This document shows, in pieces, positions 42,025 through 50,790 of a stretch of 64,000 bases of DNA. The stretch is from Saccharopolyspora hordei (GTDB lineage: Bacteria; Actinomycetota; Actinomycetes; Mycobacteriales; Pseudonocardiaceae). Under the pieces are notes generated by a model. It was not told where the DNA came from. It ran no database searches and worked only from the letters and a program-made list of their open reading frames with translations. Numbering within the stretch: position 1 is the first letter of the stretch; each line of letters starts with the position of its first letter. The translations under genes were made by a program, and so were the position numbers. Location: positions 3,013,001 to 3,077,000 of the forward strand of contig NZ_JACCFJ010000001.1 in NCBI RefSeq assembly GCF_013410345.1. The letters run 5' to 3'.

Positions 42025-43029
42025 GTGAGTTCGTCGTCGCCCGTCATCGCCGTCACCATGGGGGACGGGGCCGGTATCGGTCCCGAGGTCGTGGTCGGCG
42101 CGCTCGCCGACGCGGCCGTGCACGAGCTGTGCCGCCCCCTGGTCATCGGGGACGCCCGCCGCTTGCGGGAAGCCGCCCGGCTGCGCGGCGCGGAGGTCGA
42201 GGTCGTCGAGGTCGGCTCGGTCGCCGAAGCGCGCTTCGCGCCCGGGCGCATCGACGTCGTCGACCTCGGTCTGCTGCCAGCGGATCTGCCGTGGGGGCAG
42301 CTGAGCGCGGCGGCGGGCGAAGCGGCCTACCAGTACGTGCGCGTCGCCGCGGAACTCGCGGTCGCGGGGGAGGTGCAGGCGATCTGCACGGCCCCGCTCA
42401 ACAAGGAGGCGCTGCACGCCGCCGGGCACCTCTACCCCGGGCACACCGAGCTGCTCGCCGCGCTCACCGGCACCGAGGAGGTGTCGATGATGCTGTCCAC
42501 GCCCAAGGTCAAGGTCATCCACGTGACCACGCACATCGGGCTGATCGACGCCATCGCCCGGATCGAGCCCGGCCTGGTGGCGCGCACGGTTCGCCGCGGC
42601 CACCAGGCGATCCGCGCCTCGGGCGTCGACTCGCCGGTCATCGGCGTCTGCGGGATCAACCCGCACGCCGGGGAGAACGGGCTGTTCGGCGCGGGCGAGG
42701 AGGAGGAGAAGATCGTCCCGGCGCTGGAGCAGCTGCGCGCCGAGGGCGTCGACGCGCGCGGCCCGCTGCCCGCGGACACCGCGTTCTTCCTCGCCAGCCG
42801 CGGGGACTACGACCTGATCGTGGCGATGTACCACGACCAGGGGCACGCGCCGGTCAAGGTGCTGGGCATCGAGGCGGGCGTCAACATCACCGTGGGGCTG
42901 CCGGTGATCCGCACGTCGGTGGACCACGGGACGGCCTTCGACATCGCCGGGACCGGCACGGCCGAGGTGGGTAGCATGGTCGAGGCGCTGCGCCAGGCCG
43001 CGGACCTGGCACCGGTTTCCGTCGGCTGA
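42025..43029 (+). CDS. pdxA2: PdxA2-like 4-phospho-(threonate/erythronate) dehydrogenase
   Basis: A 334-residue metal- and NAD-dependent dehydrogenase/decarboxylase of the PdxA family. VTMGDGAGIGPEVV opens the fold, CTAPLNKEAL is near 121-130, GHTE near 139-142, and His170, His214 (NPHAGE) and His270 (MYHDQGH) are the metal ligands. The true PdxA makes pyridoxal phosphate; copies next to catabolic genes and a DeoR regulator act on 4-phospho-D-threonate or D-erythronate to give DHAP and CO2. No kinase of the usual partner type (DUF1537) is seen nearby, which is odd. GTG 42025 follows CAGGAGG. Confidence 0.82.
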   Translation: MSSSSPVIAVTMGDGAGIGPEVVVGALADAAVHELCRPLVIGDARRLREAARLRGAEVEVVEVGSVAEARFAPGRIDVVDLGLLPADLPWGQLSAAAGEAAYQYVRVAAELAVAGEVQAICTAPLNKEALHAAGHLYPGHTELLAALTGTEEVSMMLSTPKVKVIHVTTHIGLIDAIARIEPGLVARTVRRGHQAIRASGVDSPVIGVCGINPHAGENGLFGAGEEEEKIVPALEQLRAEGVDARGPLPADTAFFLASRGDYDLIVAMYHDQGHAPVKVLGIEAGVNITVGLPVIRTSVDHGTAFDIAGTGTAEVGSMVEALRQAADLAPVSVG

Positions 43030-43041
43030 AGGGGACAGCGA

Positions 43042-43851
43042 GTGGCCCGCGATTCCAAGCTCCGCCGGGAGGCCATCGTCCAGCTGGCCACCACCACCGG
43101 TCTGACCGGCGTGAACGAGCTGTCCGCCCACTTCGGCGTCACCGCGTCGACCATCCGGCGCGACCTCGCCCAGCTGGAGCGGGCGGGCGCGCTGGCCCGC
43201 ACCTACGGCGGGGCGATGGCGATCGTCGCCCGCCCGGAGGCGAGCCTGCGCCAGCGCGTCGGCGAGGAGTTCGAGGCCAAGCGCGCCATCGCCCGGTGGG
43301 CGGCCCGCCAGCTCGCGGCGGGTGAAACGGTGCTGCTCGACGCGGGTTCGACCACCGGCGCGCTCGCCCACGAGCTGCGCAACGGCCCGGCGCTGACCGT
43401 GGTGACGACCGGCATGACGGCCCTGCAGGAGCTGGCCTCGGCCGAGGCGGTGACCGTGGAGTGCCTCGGCGGGGTGCTCCGCCCGAAGAGCCAGGGCTTC
43501 ATCGGCCCGCTGGCCGAAGCCGCGCTGGAACGGCGGACTTTCGACCGGGTCTTCCTGGGCGCGGACGGGGTCACCGCGGAGGACGGCATCTGCGAGGCCG
43601 ACATCCGCCAGACCCGCCTCAAGGAGCTGATGGCGCGCCGCAGCGACCGCGTGTACGTGCTGGTCCACGCGGCCAAGATCGGCCGCCGCCCGTTCCACGC
43701 CTGGGCGCCGCTTCCTCCTAAGTGGACACTCGTGACGGACGTGTCGGCGGCGGAAGCCGACCTGGAGCCGTTCCGCGCCAGGGGCGTCGAGGTGGTCCTC
43801 GCCGACGAGAACGGCGACGACGTGTCGGGAAGTACCGCTTCCTCCCGTTAG
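43042..43851 (+). CDS. DeoR-family regulator
   Basis: A 269-residue DeoR protein: HTH at about 22-50 (VNELSAHFGVTASTIRRDL) and a DeoRC sensor domain with LLDAGSTTGALAHEL and FLGADGVTAEDGICEAD, a sugar-phosphate binding pocket. GTG 43042 lies 12 bases after pdxA2, so the regulator is cotranscribed with it. Likely represses both this operon and the divergent importer operon until a phosphorylated intermediate appears. Confidence 0.88.
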   Translation: MARDSKLRREAIVQLATTTGLTGVNELSAHFGVTASTIRRDLAQLERAGALARTYGGAMAIVARPEASLRQRVGEEFEAKRAIARWAARQLAAGETVLLDAGSTTGALAHELRNGPALTVVTTGMTALQELASAEAVTVECLGGVLRPKSQGFIGPLAEAALERRTFDRVFLGADGVTAEDGICEADIRQTRLKELMARRSDRVYVLVHAAKIGRRPFHAWAPLPPKWTLVTDVSAAEADLEPFRARGVEVVLADENGDDVSGSTASSR

Positions 43852-43944
43852 CGCGTTCTCGTTGCGGGCAGCCGGGAATCGCGCGGAAAGCCGGTGCGCC
43901 ATACTTGTTCCCGCGATGATCGCGCGTGGTTCGGGAGGCCAGTG

Positions 43945-44577
43945 ATGACCAGCATGAGCCGGGTTTACCTGCGGGCGGCGCAGGCGGCGGTGGAGCTGCT
44001 CCGGAATCCGGCGGTGGCCGAGGCCTGGGACCGGCCCAGCTCGCTGCCGGAGTTCAGCGTCCGCGGCCTGGCCGGGCACCTGGGGTCCCAGGTCCTGTAC
44101 GTCACCCGGCTGCTGGCGGCGGAGCCGGTGGCGGAGCGACCGCTGACCCTGGCCGGGTTCTACGCCGCGGCCCAGGCGTTCCACACCGACATCGATTCGG
44201 ACGTCAACGTCCGCATCCGCAAGATGGGCGAGGACGCGGCGGACGGCGGCGTCGAGGCGCTGGCCGCTGAGGTCGCCGCCGCCGTCGAGGAGCAGCGCGC
44301 CGCGCTGGCCGCGGAATCCGACGACCGGGTCGTCTCCTTCGGGCAGCGGCCGGTGCTGCTGACGGACTTCCTGCTCACGCGCATGATGGAGATCGCGGTG
44401 CACTCCGACGACCTGGCCCACAGCGCGGGCATCGCAACGCCGGAACTCCCGGAGGAGGTCGTCGAACCGGTGCTCGGGCTGCTCGCCAAGCTCGCCGTCC
44501 TGCGCCACGGCCAGACCTCGGTGCTGCGCGCGCTGAGCCGCGCCGAACGAGCCCCGGAAACCATCGCCGCCATCTGA
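43945..44577 (+). CDS. Maleylpyruvate isomerase N-terminal/DinB-like protein
   Basis: A 210-residue four-helix protein of the mycothiol-dependent maleylpyruvate isomerase N-terminal group. Family marks are SVRGLAGHLGSQV near 40 with the metal His, and MMEIAVHSDDLAHSAG near 155 with H-x-x-D. Probably binds a metal and mycothiol and modifies an unknown substrate. ATG 43945 follows GGGAGG; GTG 43942 is equally spaced. Confidence 0.78.
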   Translation: MTSMSRVYLRAAQAAVELLRNPAVAEAWDRPSSLPEFSVRGLAGHLGSQVLYVTRLLAAEPVAERPLTLAGFYAAAQAFHTDIDSDVNVRIRKMGEDAADGGVEALAAEVAAAVEEQRAALAAESDDRVVSFGQRPVLLTDFLLTRMMEIAVHSDDLAHSAGIATPELPEEVVEPVLGLLAKLAVLRHGQTSVLRALSRAERAPETIAAI

Positions 44578-44621
44578 GCCGCTGGTGCGGCGAAGCGCCG
44601 GTGGCCGGATCGCGGCTTGGA

Positions 44622-44639
44622 TATGATCCGCGCATGATG
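44622..44639 (+). promoter_or_regulatory. -10 box placed for a leaderless transcript
   Basis: TATGAT at 44622-44627 lies six bases before ATG 44634. Transcription would start at or within a base or two of the ATG, and no ribosome site precedes it. Confidence 0.45.
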
Positions 44640-45221
44640 TCCGATCTGCCCGACCGCCGGGGCGAGATGCGCGCTTCCAACGCCGACCGCGATGCGGTCG
44701 TGCAGCGTTTGCAGGAGGCCGCGGGCGAGGGCCGCATCGACCTCGCCGAGCTGGCCGAGCGGGTGGACCGGGCGCTGGCCGCCAAGACCTACGCCGAGCT
44801 GGAACCGCTCACCGCCGACCTGCCGTCGGCGCACGTGATCGACCAGGGCGAGCCGCTGGTCCTCAAGGGCGGGCTGCACGGCGCTTCGCGGACCGGGCGT
44901 TGGCAGGTGCCCGCGCAGATCAGCGCGCACGGCGGGATGGGCGGCGTGAAGCTCGACTTCAGCCAGGTCGACTGCCGACTGCCGGTGATCGAGCTGGAGG
45001 CGCACGGCCAGCTGGCCGGGGTGACCATCGTGATCCCCGAGGGCTGGTCCGCCGAGACCGACGACGTGGACCCGGGGTTGGGCGGCCTGAAGGACAAGAC
45101 CACCCCCGACCGCCACCCCGGCGCACCCGTGGTCCGCCTCACCGGGACCGGCGGGGCGGCCGGAGTGGTCATCCGCCACCCCAACGCCTGGGAACGCCGG
45201 AAGCTCCGCCGCAACCGCTGA
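44634..45221 (+). CDS. DUF1707 SHOCT-like domain protein
   Basis: A 195-residue actinobacterial protein. The DUF1707 domain is at about 6-60 (MRASNADRDAVVQRLQEAAGEG, shortened here as RASNADRDAVVQRL, then GRIDLAELAERVDRAL). The rest is a beta-rich domain with VTIVIPEGWSAETDDVDPG, like the cell-wall-active-antibiotics-response C-terminal fold. There are no membrane helices, although relatives often have them. Function unknown. Apparently leaderless. Confidence 0.82.
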   Translation: MMSDLPDRRGEMRASNADRDAVVQRLQEAAGEGRIDLAELAERVDRALAAKTYAELEPLTADLPSAHVIDQGEPLVLKGGLHGASRTGRWQVPAQISAHGGMGGVKLDFSQVDCRLPVIELEAHGQLAGVTIVIPEGWSAETDDVDPGLGGLKDKTTPDRHPGAPVVRLTGTGGAAGVVIRHPNAWERRKLRRNR

Positions 45222-45236
45222 GCGGAGCGCGGGCGA

Positions 45237-46079
45237 CTAGTTCTTCCGCCCGACGCCGCCGGTCATGAAGCGGGCCGCGATGGAGGTCGCGTCGGTGACC
45301 GGCTCGTCCGGGCGCCACAGCGGCAGCGGCACGATCCCGGGGGTGAGGAGTTCCAGCCCGGTGAAGAACTCGGCCAGCTCCTGCGGGGTGCGGACGCGAC
45401 CGGTGCCCAGCTGGGACAGCAGGACCTTCTCCAGCTCGGCCGATTCCGGTGCGTCGCCGAGCCTGGTGAAGTTGGTGATGAAGAAGAAGGAGCCGGGTGC
45501 CACGGCCTCGCGCAGGGCGTCGACGATGCCGCGCGGGTCCTCCTCGTCGAGGAGGTGGTGCAGGATGCCGCACAGGATCACGCACACCGGCTGGTCGAAG
45601 TCGATCAGCGCGCGGGTGTCCGGGTGCGCGAGCACCCGCTGCGGTTCGCGGATGTCGGCGGTGACGACCCGGGTGTTGTCGTCGTTGGCCAGGATCGCGC
45701 GGCCGTGCGCGAGCACGATGGGGTCGATGTCGACGTAGACGACCCGGGCTTCAGGGTTGGCCTCCTGGGCGACCTCGTGGGTGTTCCGGGCGGTCGGCAG
45801 CCCCGAACCCAGGTCGAGGAACTGGGTGATCCCCTCCTCCGCGGCGAGGTGGCGCACCACCCGGTGCAGGATCGCCCGGTTGTGGATCGCGATCTCCTTG
45901 AGCTCCGGCATCACCGCGAGGCTGGCCTCGGCCACCGCCCGGTCCACGGCGTAGTTGTCCTTGCCGTCGAGCATCACGTCGTAGACCCGAGCCGCGGTCG
46001 GCACCCCGGTGTCCAGGTCGGCCGAGGGCCCGGTGCGGCTCTCGCGGCCACGGGCCCAGCTCAGGTGATCAGACGACAT
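45237..46079 (-). CDS. DUF574 (PF04672-type) SAM-dependent methyltransferase
   Basis: A 280-residue methyltransferase-fold protein of a type found in many copies in actinomycetes. Conserved points: TGVPTAARVYDVMLDGKDNY near 24-43, NRAILHRVVRHLA, the SAM motif FLDLGSGLPT near 87-96, VVYVDIDPIVLAHG and GILHHLLDE. Substrates are not known for most members. ATG 46079 follows AAGGAG. Confidence 0.88.
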   Translation of the reverse strand: MSSDHLSWARGRESRTGPSADLDTGVPTAARVYDVMLDGKDNYAVDRAVAEASLAVMPELKEIAIHNRAILHRVVRHLAAEEGITQFLDLGSGLPTARNTHEVAQEANPEARVVYVDIDPIVLAHGRAILANDDNTRVVTADIREPQRVLAHPDTRALIDFDQPVCVILCGILHHLLDEEDPRGIVDALREAVAPGSFFFITNFTRLGDAPESAELEKVLLSQLGTGRVRTPQELAEFFTGLELLTPGIVPLPLWRPDEPVTDATSIAARFMTGGVGRKN

Positions 46080-46158
46080 GGAGAACTCCTTCGACGTTCC
46101 GGCGACGCGGGCATCGTAACCACCCGGCCACTCCTCGTCACCCGGGCGTGATCATGGA

Positions 46159-47127
46159 ATGATGCCCCGCGTGACCGCGGAGGTGGATGTGCGCGAGCAT
46201 CGCGCGTTGTACGGGTGCATGGGGCTCGGCGGGAGCTGGGACGGCGAACCGCTCAGCGCCGGGGACGTCGCGGCGGCCGAGGCTGCCGTGCAGGCGGCGC
46301 TGGACGTCGGGATCACCATGTTCGACCACGCCGACATCTACCGGAACGGCAAGGCCGAGGCCGCTTTCGGCGAGGTCCTGTCCCGCTCGGCCGGGTTGCG
46401 CGAGCGGATCGTGCTGCAGACCAAGTGCGGCATCCGGTTGGCCGACGGCGACCGGCCCGGGATCTACGACCTGCGCGGGCGCAGCATCGTCCAGCGCGTC
46501 GAGGAGAGCCTCACCCGGCTCCGGACCGACGTGATCGACGTGCTCCTGCTGCACCGGCCGGACCCGCTGGCCGATCCGGCGGACGTCGCCAAGGCGCTCA
46601 TGTCGTTGCACGAGCAGGGGCTCGTCCGGCACTTCGGCGTGTCCAACATGAACGCAGCGCAGATCGACCACCTCCAAGCGCACCTCGGGGTGCCGCTGGT
46701 CGCCAACCAGCTGGAGATGAGCCTGCACCGGCGCGACTGGTGCGAGGCCGGGGTGCTGGTCAACACCCCGGAAGCCGCGGCCAACGGCTTCCCGGCCGGG
46801 ACGGTCGAGCACTGCTGGCGCAACGAGATCGCCCTGCAGGCGTGGGGGCCGCTCGCGCAGGGCCGCTTCACCGGTCGCGAGGAGACCGCGACCGAGCGGG
46901 CGACCGCGCAGCTCGTCGCGGAACTGGCGGCCGAGAAGGGCACCTCGCCGGAGACGGTCGTGCTGTGGTGGCTGCAGCGCCACCCGGCCGGGATCGCGCC
47001 GGTGATCGGCAGCGCGAACCCGGACCGCATCCGGGCCTGCCGGGACGCGGTCCAGCGGGAACCGGAGCTCACCCACGAGGAGTGGTACCGGCTCTGGATC
47101 ACCGCCCGCGGCGAAGCCCTGCCCTGA
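46159..47127 (+). CDS. Aldo/keto reductase (YdhF-like)
   Basis: A 322-residue reductase with the tetrad in MFDHADIYRNGKAE (Asp, Tyr), LQTKCGIR (Lys) and LLLHRPDPL (His), and cofactor loop PVIGSANPDRI. It resembles YdhF-type reductases of unknown substrate. Two adjoining ATGs at 46159 and 46162 could start it, with no good ribosome site. It is not related closely to the reductase at 35723. Confidence 0.83.
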   Translation: MMPRVTAEVDVREHRALYGCMGLGGSWDGEPLSAGDVAAAEAAVQAALDVGITMFDHADIYRNGKAEAAFGEVLSRSAGLRERIVLQTKCGIRLADGDRPGIYDLRGRSIVQRVEESLTRLRTDVIDVLLLHRPDPLADPADVAKALMSLHEQGLVRHFGVSNMNAAQIDHLQAHLGVPLVANQLEMSLHRRDWCEAGVLVNTPEAAANGFPAGTVEHCWRNEIALQAWGPLAQGRFTGREETATERATAQLVAELAAEKGTSPETVVLWWLQRHPAGIAPVIGSANPDRIRACRDAVQREPELTHEEWYRLWITARGEALP

Positions 47128-47136
47128 CGGCGGGAC

Positions 47137-47592
47137 CTATTCGGCCGGTTCGTCCTGCAGCACGCGGTGGACGAAGGCCAGGAACTGCTGGCGCTCCTCG
47201 GGGTTCAGCACCGCCAGCATCTGGTCGCTCACCGAGATGACCGACGGGCCCAGCCGCTGGGCCACCGCCCGGCCGTCGGCGGTGAGGCGCACCAGCTTGC
47301 GCCGCTTGTCGGCCTGGTCCTTGGTGAGCTCGACCAGGCCGCGCCGCCGCAGCCGGTCGAGCAGCGGCGCCGCGGTGGACTTGTCCAGGTGCGCCAGCGA
47401 GCCCAGCGTCCCCTGGTCCAGGTCGCCGTGGATCTCCAGCAGGCTGAGCACGGTGAACTGAGGTCCGGTGAGGTCGCGGTCCACCTGCTCGTACCACAGC
47501 CGGGTGTGCAGCTGGTTCAGCCGACGGGCCAGCGGCCCGAGCCCACCGATCGCGGCCGCCAACATCTCGCCGACATCCCGATCGGACGCCAC
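47137..47592 (-). CDS. MarR-family regulator
   Basis: A 151-residue MarR protein with the wHTH at about 50-110: LDQGTLGSLAHLDKSTAAPLL, then the wing DQADKRRKLVRLTADGR. GTG 47592 follows GGAGG. It diverges from the MHS permease of the monooxygenase operon and probably represses it until an aromatic ligand binds. Confidence 0.86.
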   Translation of the reverse strand: MASDRDVGEMLAAAIGGLGPLARRLNQLHTRLWYEQVDRDLTGPQFTVLSLLEIHGDLDQGTLGSLAHLDKSTAAPLLDRLRRRGLVELTKDQADKRRKLVRLTADGRAVAQRLGPSVISVSDQMLAVLNPEERQQFLAFVHRVLQDEPAE

Positions 47593-47909
47593 TCCGGCCT
47601 CCCCACTCCCACGAAGACGTGCACGAACTATATCGCCGGCGGGGGAGCGGGACGAGTTAGGGCGTACACGGAACAAATTTCGGCGAGAGTCTTGCGGGTC
47701 ACACCACACGTCGTATACAACAAGTACACCGATTGTTCAGCGAGCTCCGCAGCCGCGAAAAGCGGTGCGGGGCAAGGGGGCTCGGCGGTTGCGCCAACAA
47801 CCACCGAGCCGGGCAGCACCATCCGCGCACTCGTCCCGATCGCCTACGGCCAGGTAGGCGGACGTTGCGCGGCTCGTCAGATCGCGACGGTTCGACCCAG
47901 GAGTCGACT
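47593..47909. promoter_or_regulatory. MarR/permease divergent promoter region
   Basis: This 317-base stretch has no convincing gene. AACAA (47719-47723) and TTGTT (47733-47737) form a weak dyad, next to TATACA (47714-47719), which could be a -10 box. It is the likely MarR binding area, but I cannot pick the operator with confidence. Confidence 0.35.
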
Positions 47910-49256
47910 ATGGCAACTGCCAGCAGAAATCCTAGCAGTCGAAGAACCCACACCAGCCTCCCGGTGATCGCCGGGTCGAGCCTCGCCGGGACGGCGGTGG
48001 AGTGGTACGACTTCTTCCTCTACGGAACAGCCGCTGCGCTGGTCTTCAACGAGCTCTACTTCCCCGCGGAAGATCCGCTGGTCGGCACCTTGCTGGCGTT
48101 CGCGACCTACGCCGTCGGCTTCGTCGCCCGCCCGCTCGGGGCCGCGGTCCTCGGGCACTACGGCGACGTCAAGGGCCGACGCGCGACCCTGATCGCGAGC
48201 CTGCTGCTGATGGGGATCTCGACCTTCCTCATCGCGTTCCTGCCGCCGTACGAGTCGATCGGCGTTGCCGTGCCGATCATCCTGGTGGTGCTCCGGCTGG
48301 TGCAGGGCATCGCGCTCGGCGGTGAGTGGGGCGGTGCGGTGCTCCTCGTGTCCGAGCACGGGGATTCGAAGCGCCGGGCGTTCTGGGCGGCGTGGCCGAA
48401 CCTGGGGCCACCGCTGGGGAATCTGCTCGCCGCCGGTGTCCTGTCCGTCCTCAGTGGAGTCATGCCGGAGGAGGCCTTCCTGGCCTGGGGCTGGCGCATC
48501 GCCTTCGGGCTGTCCGCGCTGCTCGTGGTGATCGGCCTGGTGCTGCGGCTCTACGTCGCGGAAACGCCGCTGTTCGAGCAGATGCGCTCGCAGAACCGGC
48601 CGCGGACCGCGCCGCTCGGGCTCGCGGTTCGCGGCCACTGGCGGCAGATCCTGCTCGCCGCCTTCTCCCGGTTCGGGGAGAACGCGGGCTTCTACCTGTT
48701 CTCGCTGTTCGTCATCACCTACGTCACGCAGATCCAGGGCCTGGGCCGCGCCACCGGGCTGAACGCGGTGATGATCGGCATGGTCGTCGCGCTGCCCGCG
48801 ATCCCGGCGTTCGCGGTGCTCGCCGACCGGATCGGCCGCCGCCCCGTCTACATCGGAGCGTCGATCGCCACGGTGGGGTGGGCGTTCGCCTTCTTCGCCC
48901 TGCTGGACACCGGGAATCCGGTGGCGATCGCGGCTGCCGTGGTCGGCGGCATGCTGATCTTCAGCGCTTACAGCGCGGTCATCGGCGCGTTCTTCTCGGA
49001 GCTGTTCCCCACCGAGGTGCGCTACTCGGGCGTCTCGCTGGCCTACAACCTCGCCTCGGTCCTCGCGGGCTCGCTGGCGCCGATCATCGCCATCGCCCTC
49101 TACTCGGCGTTCGGCAGCGGGTACGCGATCAGCGCCTACCTGGCGGTGATGGGTGCGGTGTCGCTCGGCGCGGCGCTGCTCGCCACCGAGACCAGGTCCG
49201 TCGACCTGGCCGAGGTCGGCGCGGAGGGCTCCGCCGCGCCAGCGCGCGCTCGCTGA
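47910..49256 (+). CDS. MHS-family MFS organic acid:proton symporter
   Basis: A 448-residue MFS carrier of the metabolite:H+ symporter group. Typical marks are GTAVEWYDFFLYGTAAALVF near 25-44, FVARPLGAAVLGHYGDVKGR and RLVQGIALGGEWGGAVLL. Relatives import shikimate, alpha-ketoglutarate, proline-betaine and aromatic acids. ATG 47910 follows CAGGAG. It leads the monooxygenase operon, so an aromatic acid is the probable cargo. Confidence 0.87.
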   Translation: MATASRNPSSRRTHTSLPVIAGSSLAGTAVEWYDFFLYGTAAALVFNELYFPAEDPLVGTLLAFATYAVGFVARPLGAAVLGHYGDVKGRRATLIASLLLMGISTFLIAFLPPYESIGVAVPIILVVLRLVQGIALGGEWGGAVLLVSEHGDSKRRAFWAAWPNLGPPLGNLLAAGVLSVLSGVMPEEAFLAWGWRIAFGLSALLVVIGLVLRLYVAETPLFEQMRSQNRPRTAPLGLAVRGHWRQILLAAFSRFGENAGFYLFSLFVITYVTQIQGLGRATGLNAVMIGMVVALPAIPAFAVLADRIGRRPVYIGASIATVGWAFAFFALLDTGNPVAIAAAVVGGMLIFSAYSAVIGAFFSELFPTEVRYSGVSLAYNLASVLAGSLAPIIAIALYSAFGSGYAISAYLAVMGAVSLGAALLATETRSVDLAEVGAEGSAAPARAR

Positions 49257-49280
49257 TCTCTCCACATCGGACTCTTTTCG

Positions 49281-49302
49281 CGTCCGGCTGCCCCGCCGGA
49301 CG
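49281..49302 (+). other. Short hairpin between permease and monooxygenase genes
   Basis: CGTCCGGC (49281-49288) pairs with GCCGGACG (49295-49302), loop TGCCCC. It may be a partial terminator or processing site that lets the enzyme genes be expressed at a different level. Confidence 0.4.
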
Positions 49303-49341
49303 ACTCGACCCGCATCCACTGCACGACCGAAGGGATTCACC

Positions 49342-50781
49342 ATGCGCACCGGAGCCGACTACCTGGCTTCGCTCGACGACGGACGCGTCGTGCTCGTCGA
49401 CGGCGAGCAGGTCGACGTCACCACCCACCCGGCCTTCGCGCCGGTGGCCCGCACCATCGCGGAGCTCTACGACATCGCGGCCGAGCCGGGCAGCGGGATG
49501 CAGTGCACCGCACCGGAAACCGGTGCCACCGCCAACCGCGTCTTCGGCATCCCGCGCAGCCGGGAGGAGCTGAAGCTGCGCCGGGAGGCGATCGAGACCT
49601 GGGCCCGGCACACGCACGGCTGGGTGGGCCGCAGCCCGGACCACGTCGGGACCTTCCTGGCCGCGTTCGCCGCGCACCCGGAGGTCTTCGCCGACTTCTC
49701 CGCCAACGTCATGGCCTTCCACCGGCGGCTGCTGGCGGAGGACCTGTACGTCTCCTACGCCATCATCCCGCCGCAGGTCTCCCGCGCCACCAACGCATCC
49801 GGCTGGGAGGGCGAGTACCTCCAGGTCGGGGTGGTGCGGGAGACCGAGGAGGGCATCGTGGTCCGCGGTTCGCAGATGCTGGCGACCGGGGCGGCGATCG
49901 CCGACGAGATCTTCGTGTCCTGCATCAAGCCGCTGGGCCCGGACGACCAGGACTTCGCCCTCGGCTTCGTGGTGCCCGCCGCGGCGCCCGGCCTCAAGCT
50001 GCTCTGCCGCCGCCCGTACGCCCCGGCGGCGACCAGCGCGTTCGACTACCCGCTGACCAGCCGCTACGACGAGCCCGACGCGCTGGTGGTGTTCGACGAC
50101 GTGCTGATCCCGTGGGACCGCGTCTTCGTCAACCGGGACACCGCCGGGGTGCGCCGCCAGTTCTTCGACACCGGCGCGCACGTCCTGGGCAACTGGCAGG
50201 CGCAGATCCGGTTCGCCACCAAGCTGAAGTTCATCGCCGGGGTCGCGCGCCGGGTCACCCAGGTCAACGGGGTGGACAAGATCCCCAGCGTGCAGGAGAA
50301 GCTGGGGGAGCTGGCGGCCCTCGTCTCCGGGGTTGAGTCCGCGGTGCTCGCCGCCGAGTACACCGCCACCGAGGACGACGCCGGGATGTGGCTGCCGGGC
50401 AAGCGCGCGCTGTACGGGTCGATGGGGTTGCAGTCGGAGACCTACCCGCGCGTGCTGGCGATCCTCCGCGACCTCGTCGGCGGCGGCGTGCTGCAGCTGC
50501 CCTCCAGCGCCCGCGACCTGACGAGCCCGCTCACCTCCGGCGACGTCGAGCGCTACGTGCAGTCCCCGGGGGTTTCCTCGGCGGAGCGGGTGAAGTTGTT
50601 CAAGCTCGCCTGGGACATCGTCGGTTCCGAGTTCGGCGGGCGGCACCAGCAGTACGAGCTGTTCTACGCCGGAGCGCCCTTCGTGGTCAAAGGCGCGTAC
50701 TGCTACCGCAACTACGGCTACGAGGAGGTGCTGCACGACGTCGAGCAGTTCCTGAGCTCCTACCAGATCGAAGAGGATTGA
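49342..50781 (+). CDS. HpaB-family FADH2-dependent monooxygenase, large component
   Basis: A 479-residue protein of the 4-hydroxyphenylacetate 3-hydroxylase family (acyl-CoA-dehydrogenase-like fold). RTGADYLASLDDGRVVLVDG opens the family domain; YLQVGVVRETEEGIVVRGSQMLATGAAIADE is the FAD-binding middle part; the C-terminal helical domain contains GSEFGGRHQQYELFYAG, matching HpaB. It hydroxylates a phenolic ring with FADH2 supplied by the reductase gene two genes later. The exact phenol is not readable. Confidence 0.88.
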   Translation: MRTGADYLASLDDGRVVLVDGEQVDVTTHPAFAPVARTIAELYDIAAEPGSGMQCTAPETGATANRVFGIPRSREELKLRREAIETWARHTHGWVGRSPDHVGTFLAAFAAHPEVFADFSANVMAFHRRLLAEDLYVSYAIIPPQVSRATNASGWEGEYLQVGVVRETEEGIVVRGSQMLATGAAIADEIFVSCIKPLGPDDQDFALGFVVPAAAPGLKLLCRRPYAPAATSAFDYPLTSRYDEPDALVVFDDVLIPWDRVFVNRDTAGVRRQFFDTGAHVLGNWQAQIRFATKLKFIAGVARRVTQVNGVDKIPSVQEKLGELAALVSGVESAVLAAEYTATEDDAGMWLPGKRALYGSMGLQSETYPRVLAILRDLVGGGVLQLPSSARDLTSPLTSGDVERYVQSPGVSSAERVKLFKLAWDIVGSEFGGRHQQYELFYAGAPFVVKGAYCYRNYGYEEVLHDVEQFLSSYQIEED

Positions 50782-50790
50782 GAGGTCAGC

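Noticed and set aside
42025-43029. PdxA of vitamin B6 synthesis
   Set aside because: Neighbours are a DeoR regulator and a sugar-acid importer operon, the setting of the catabolic PdxA2 branch.
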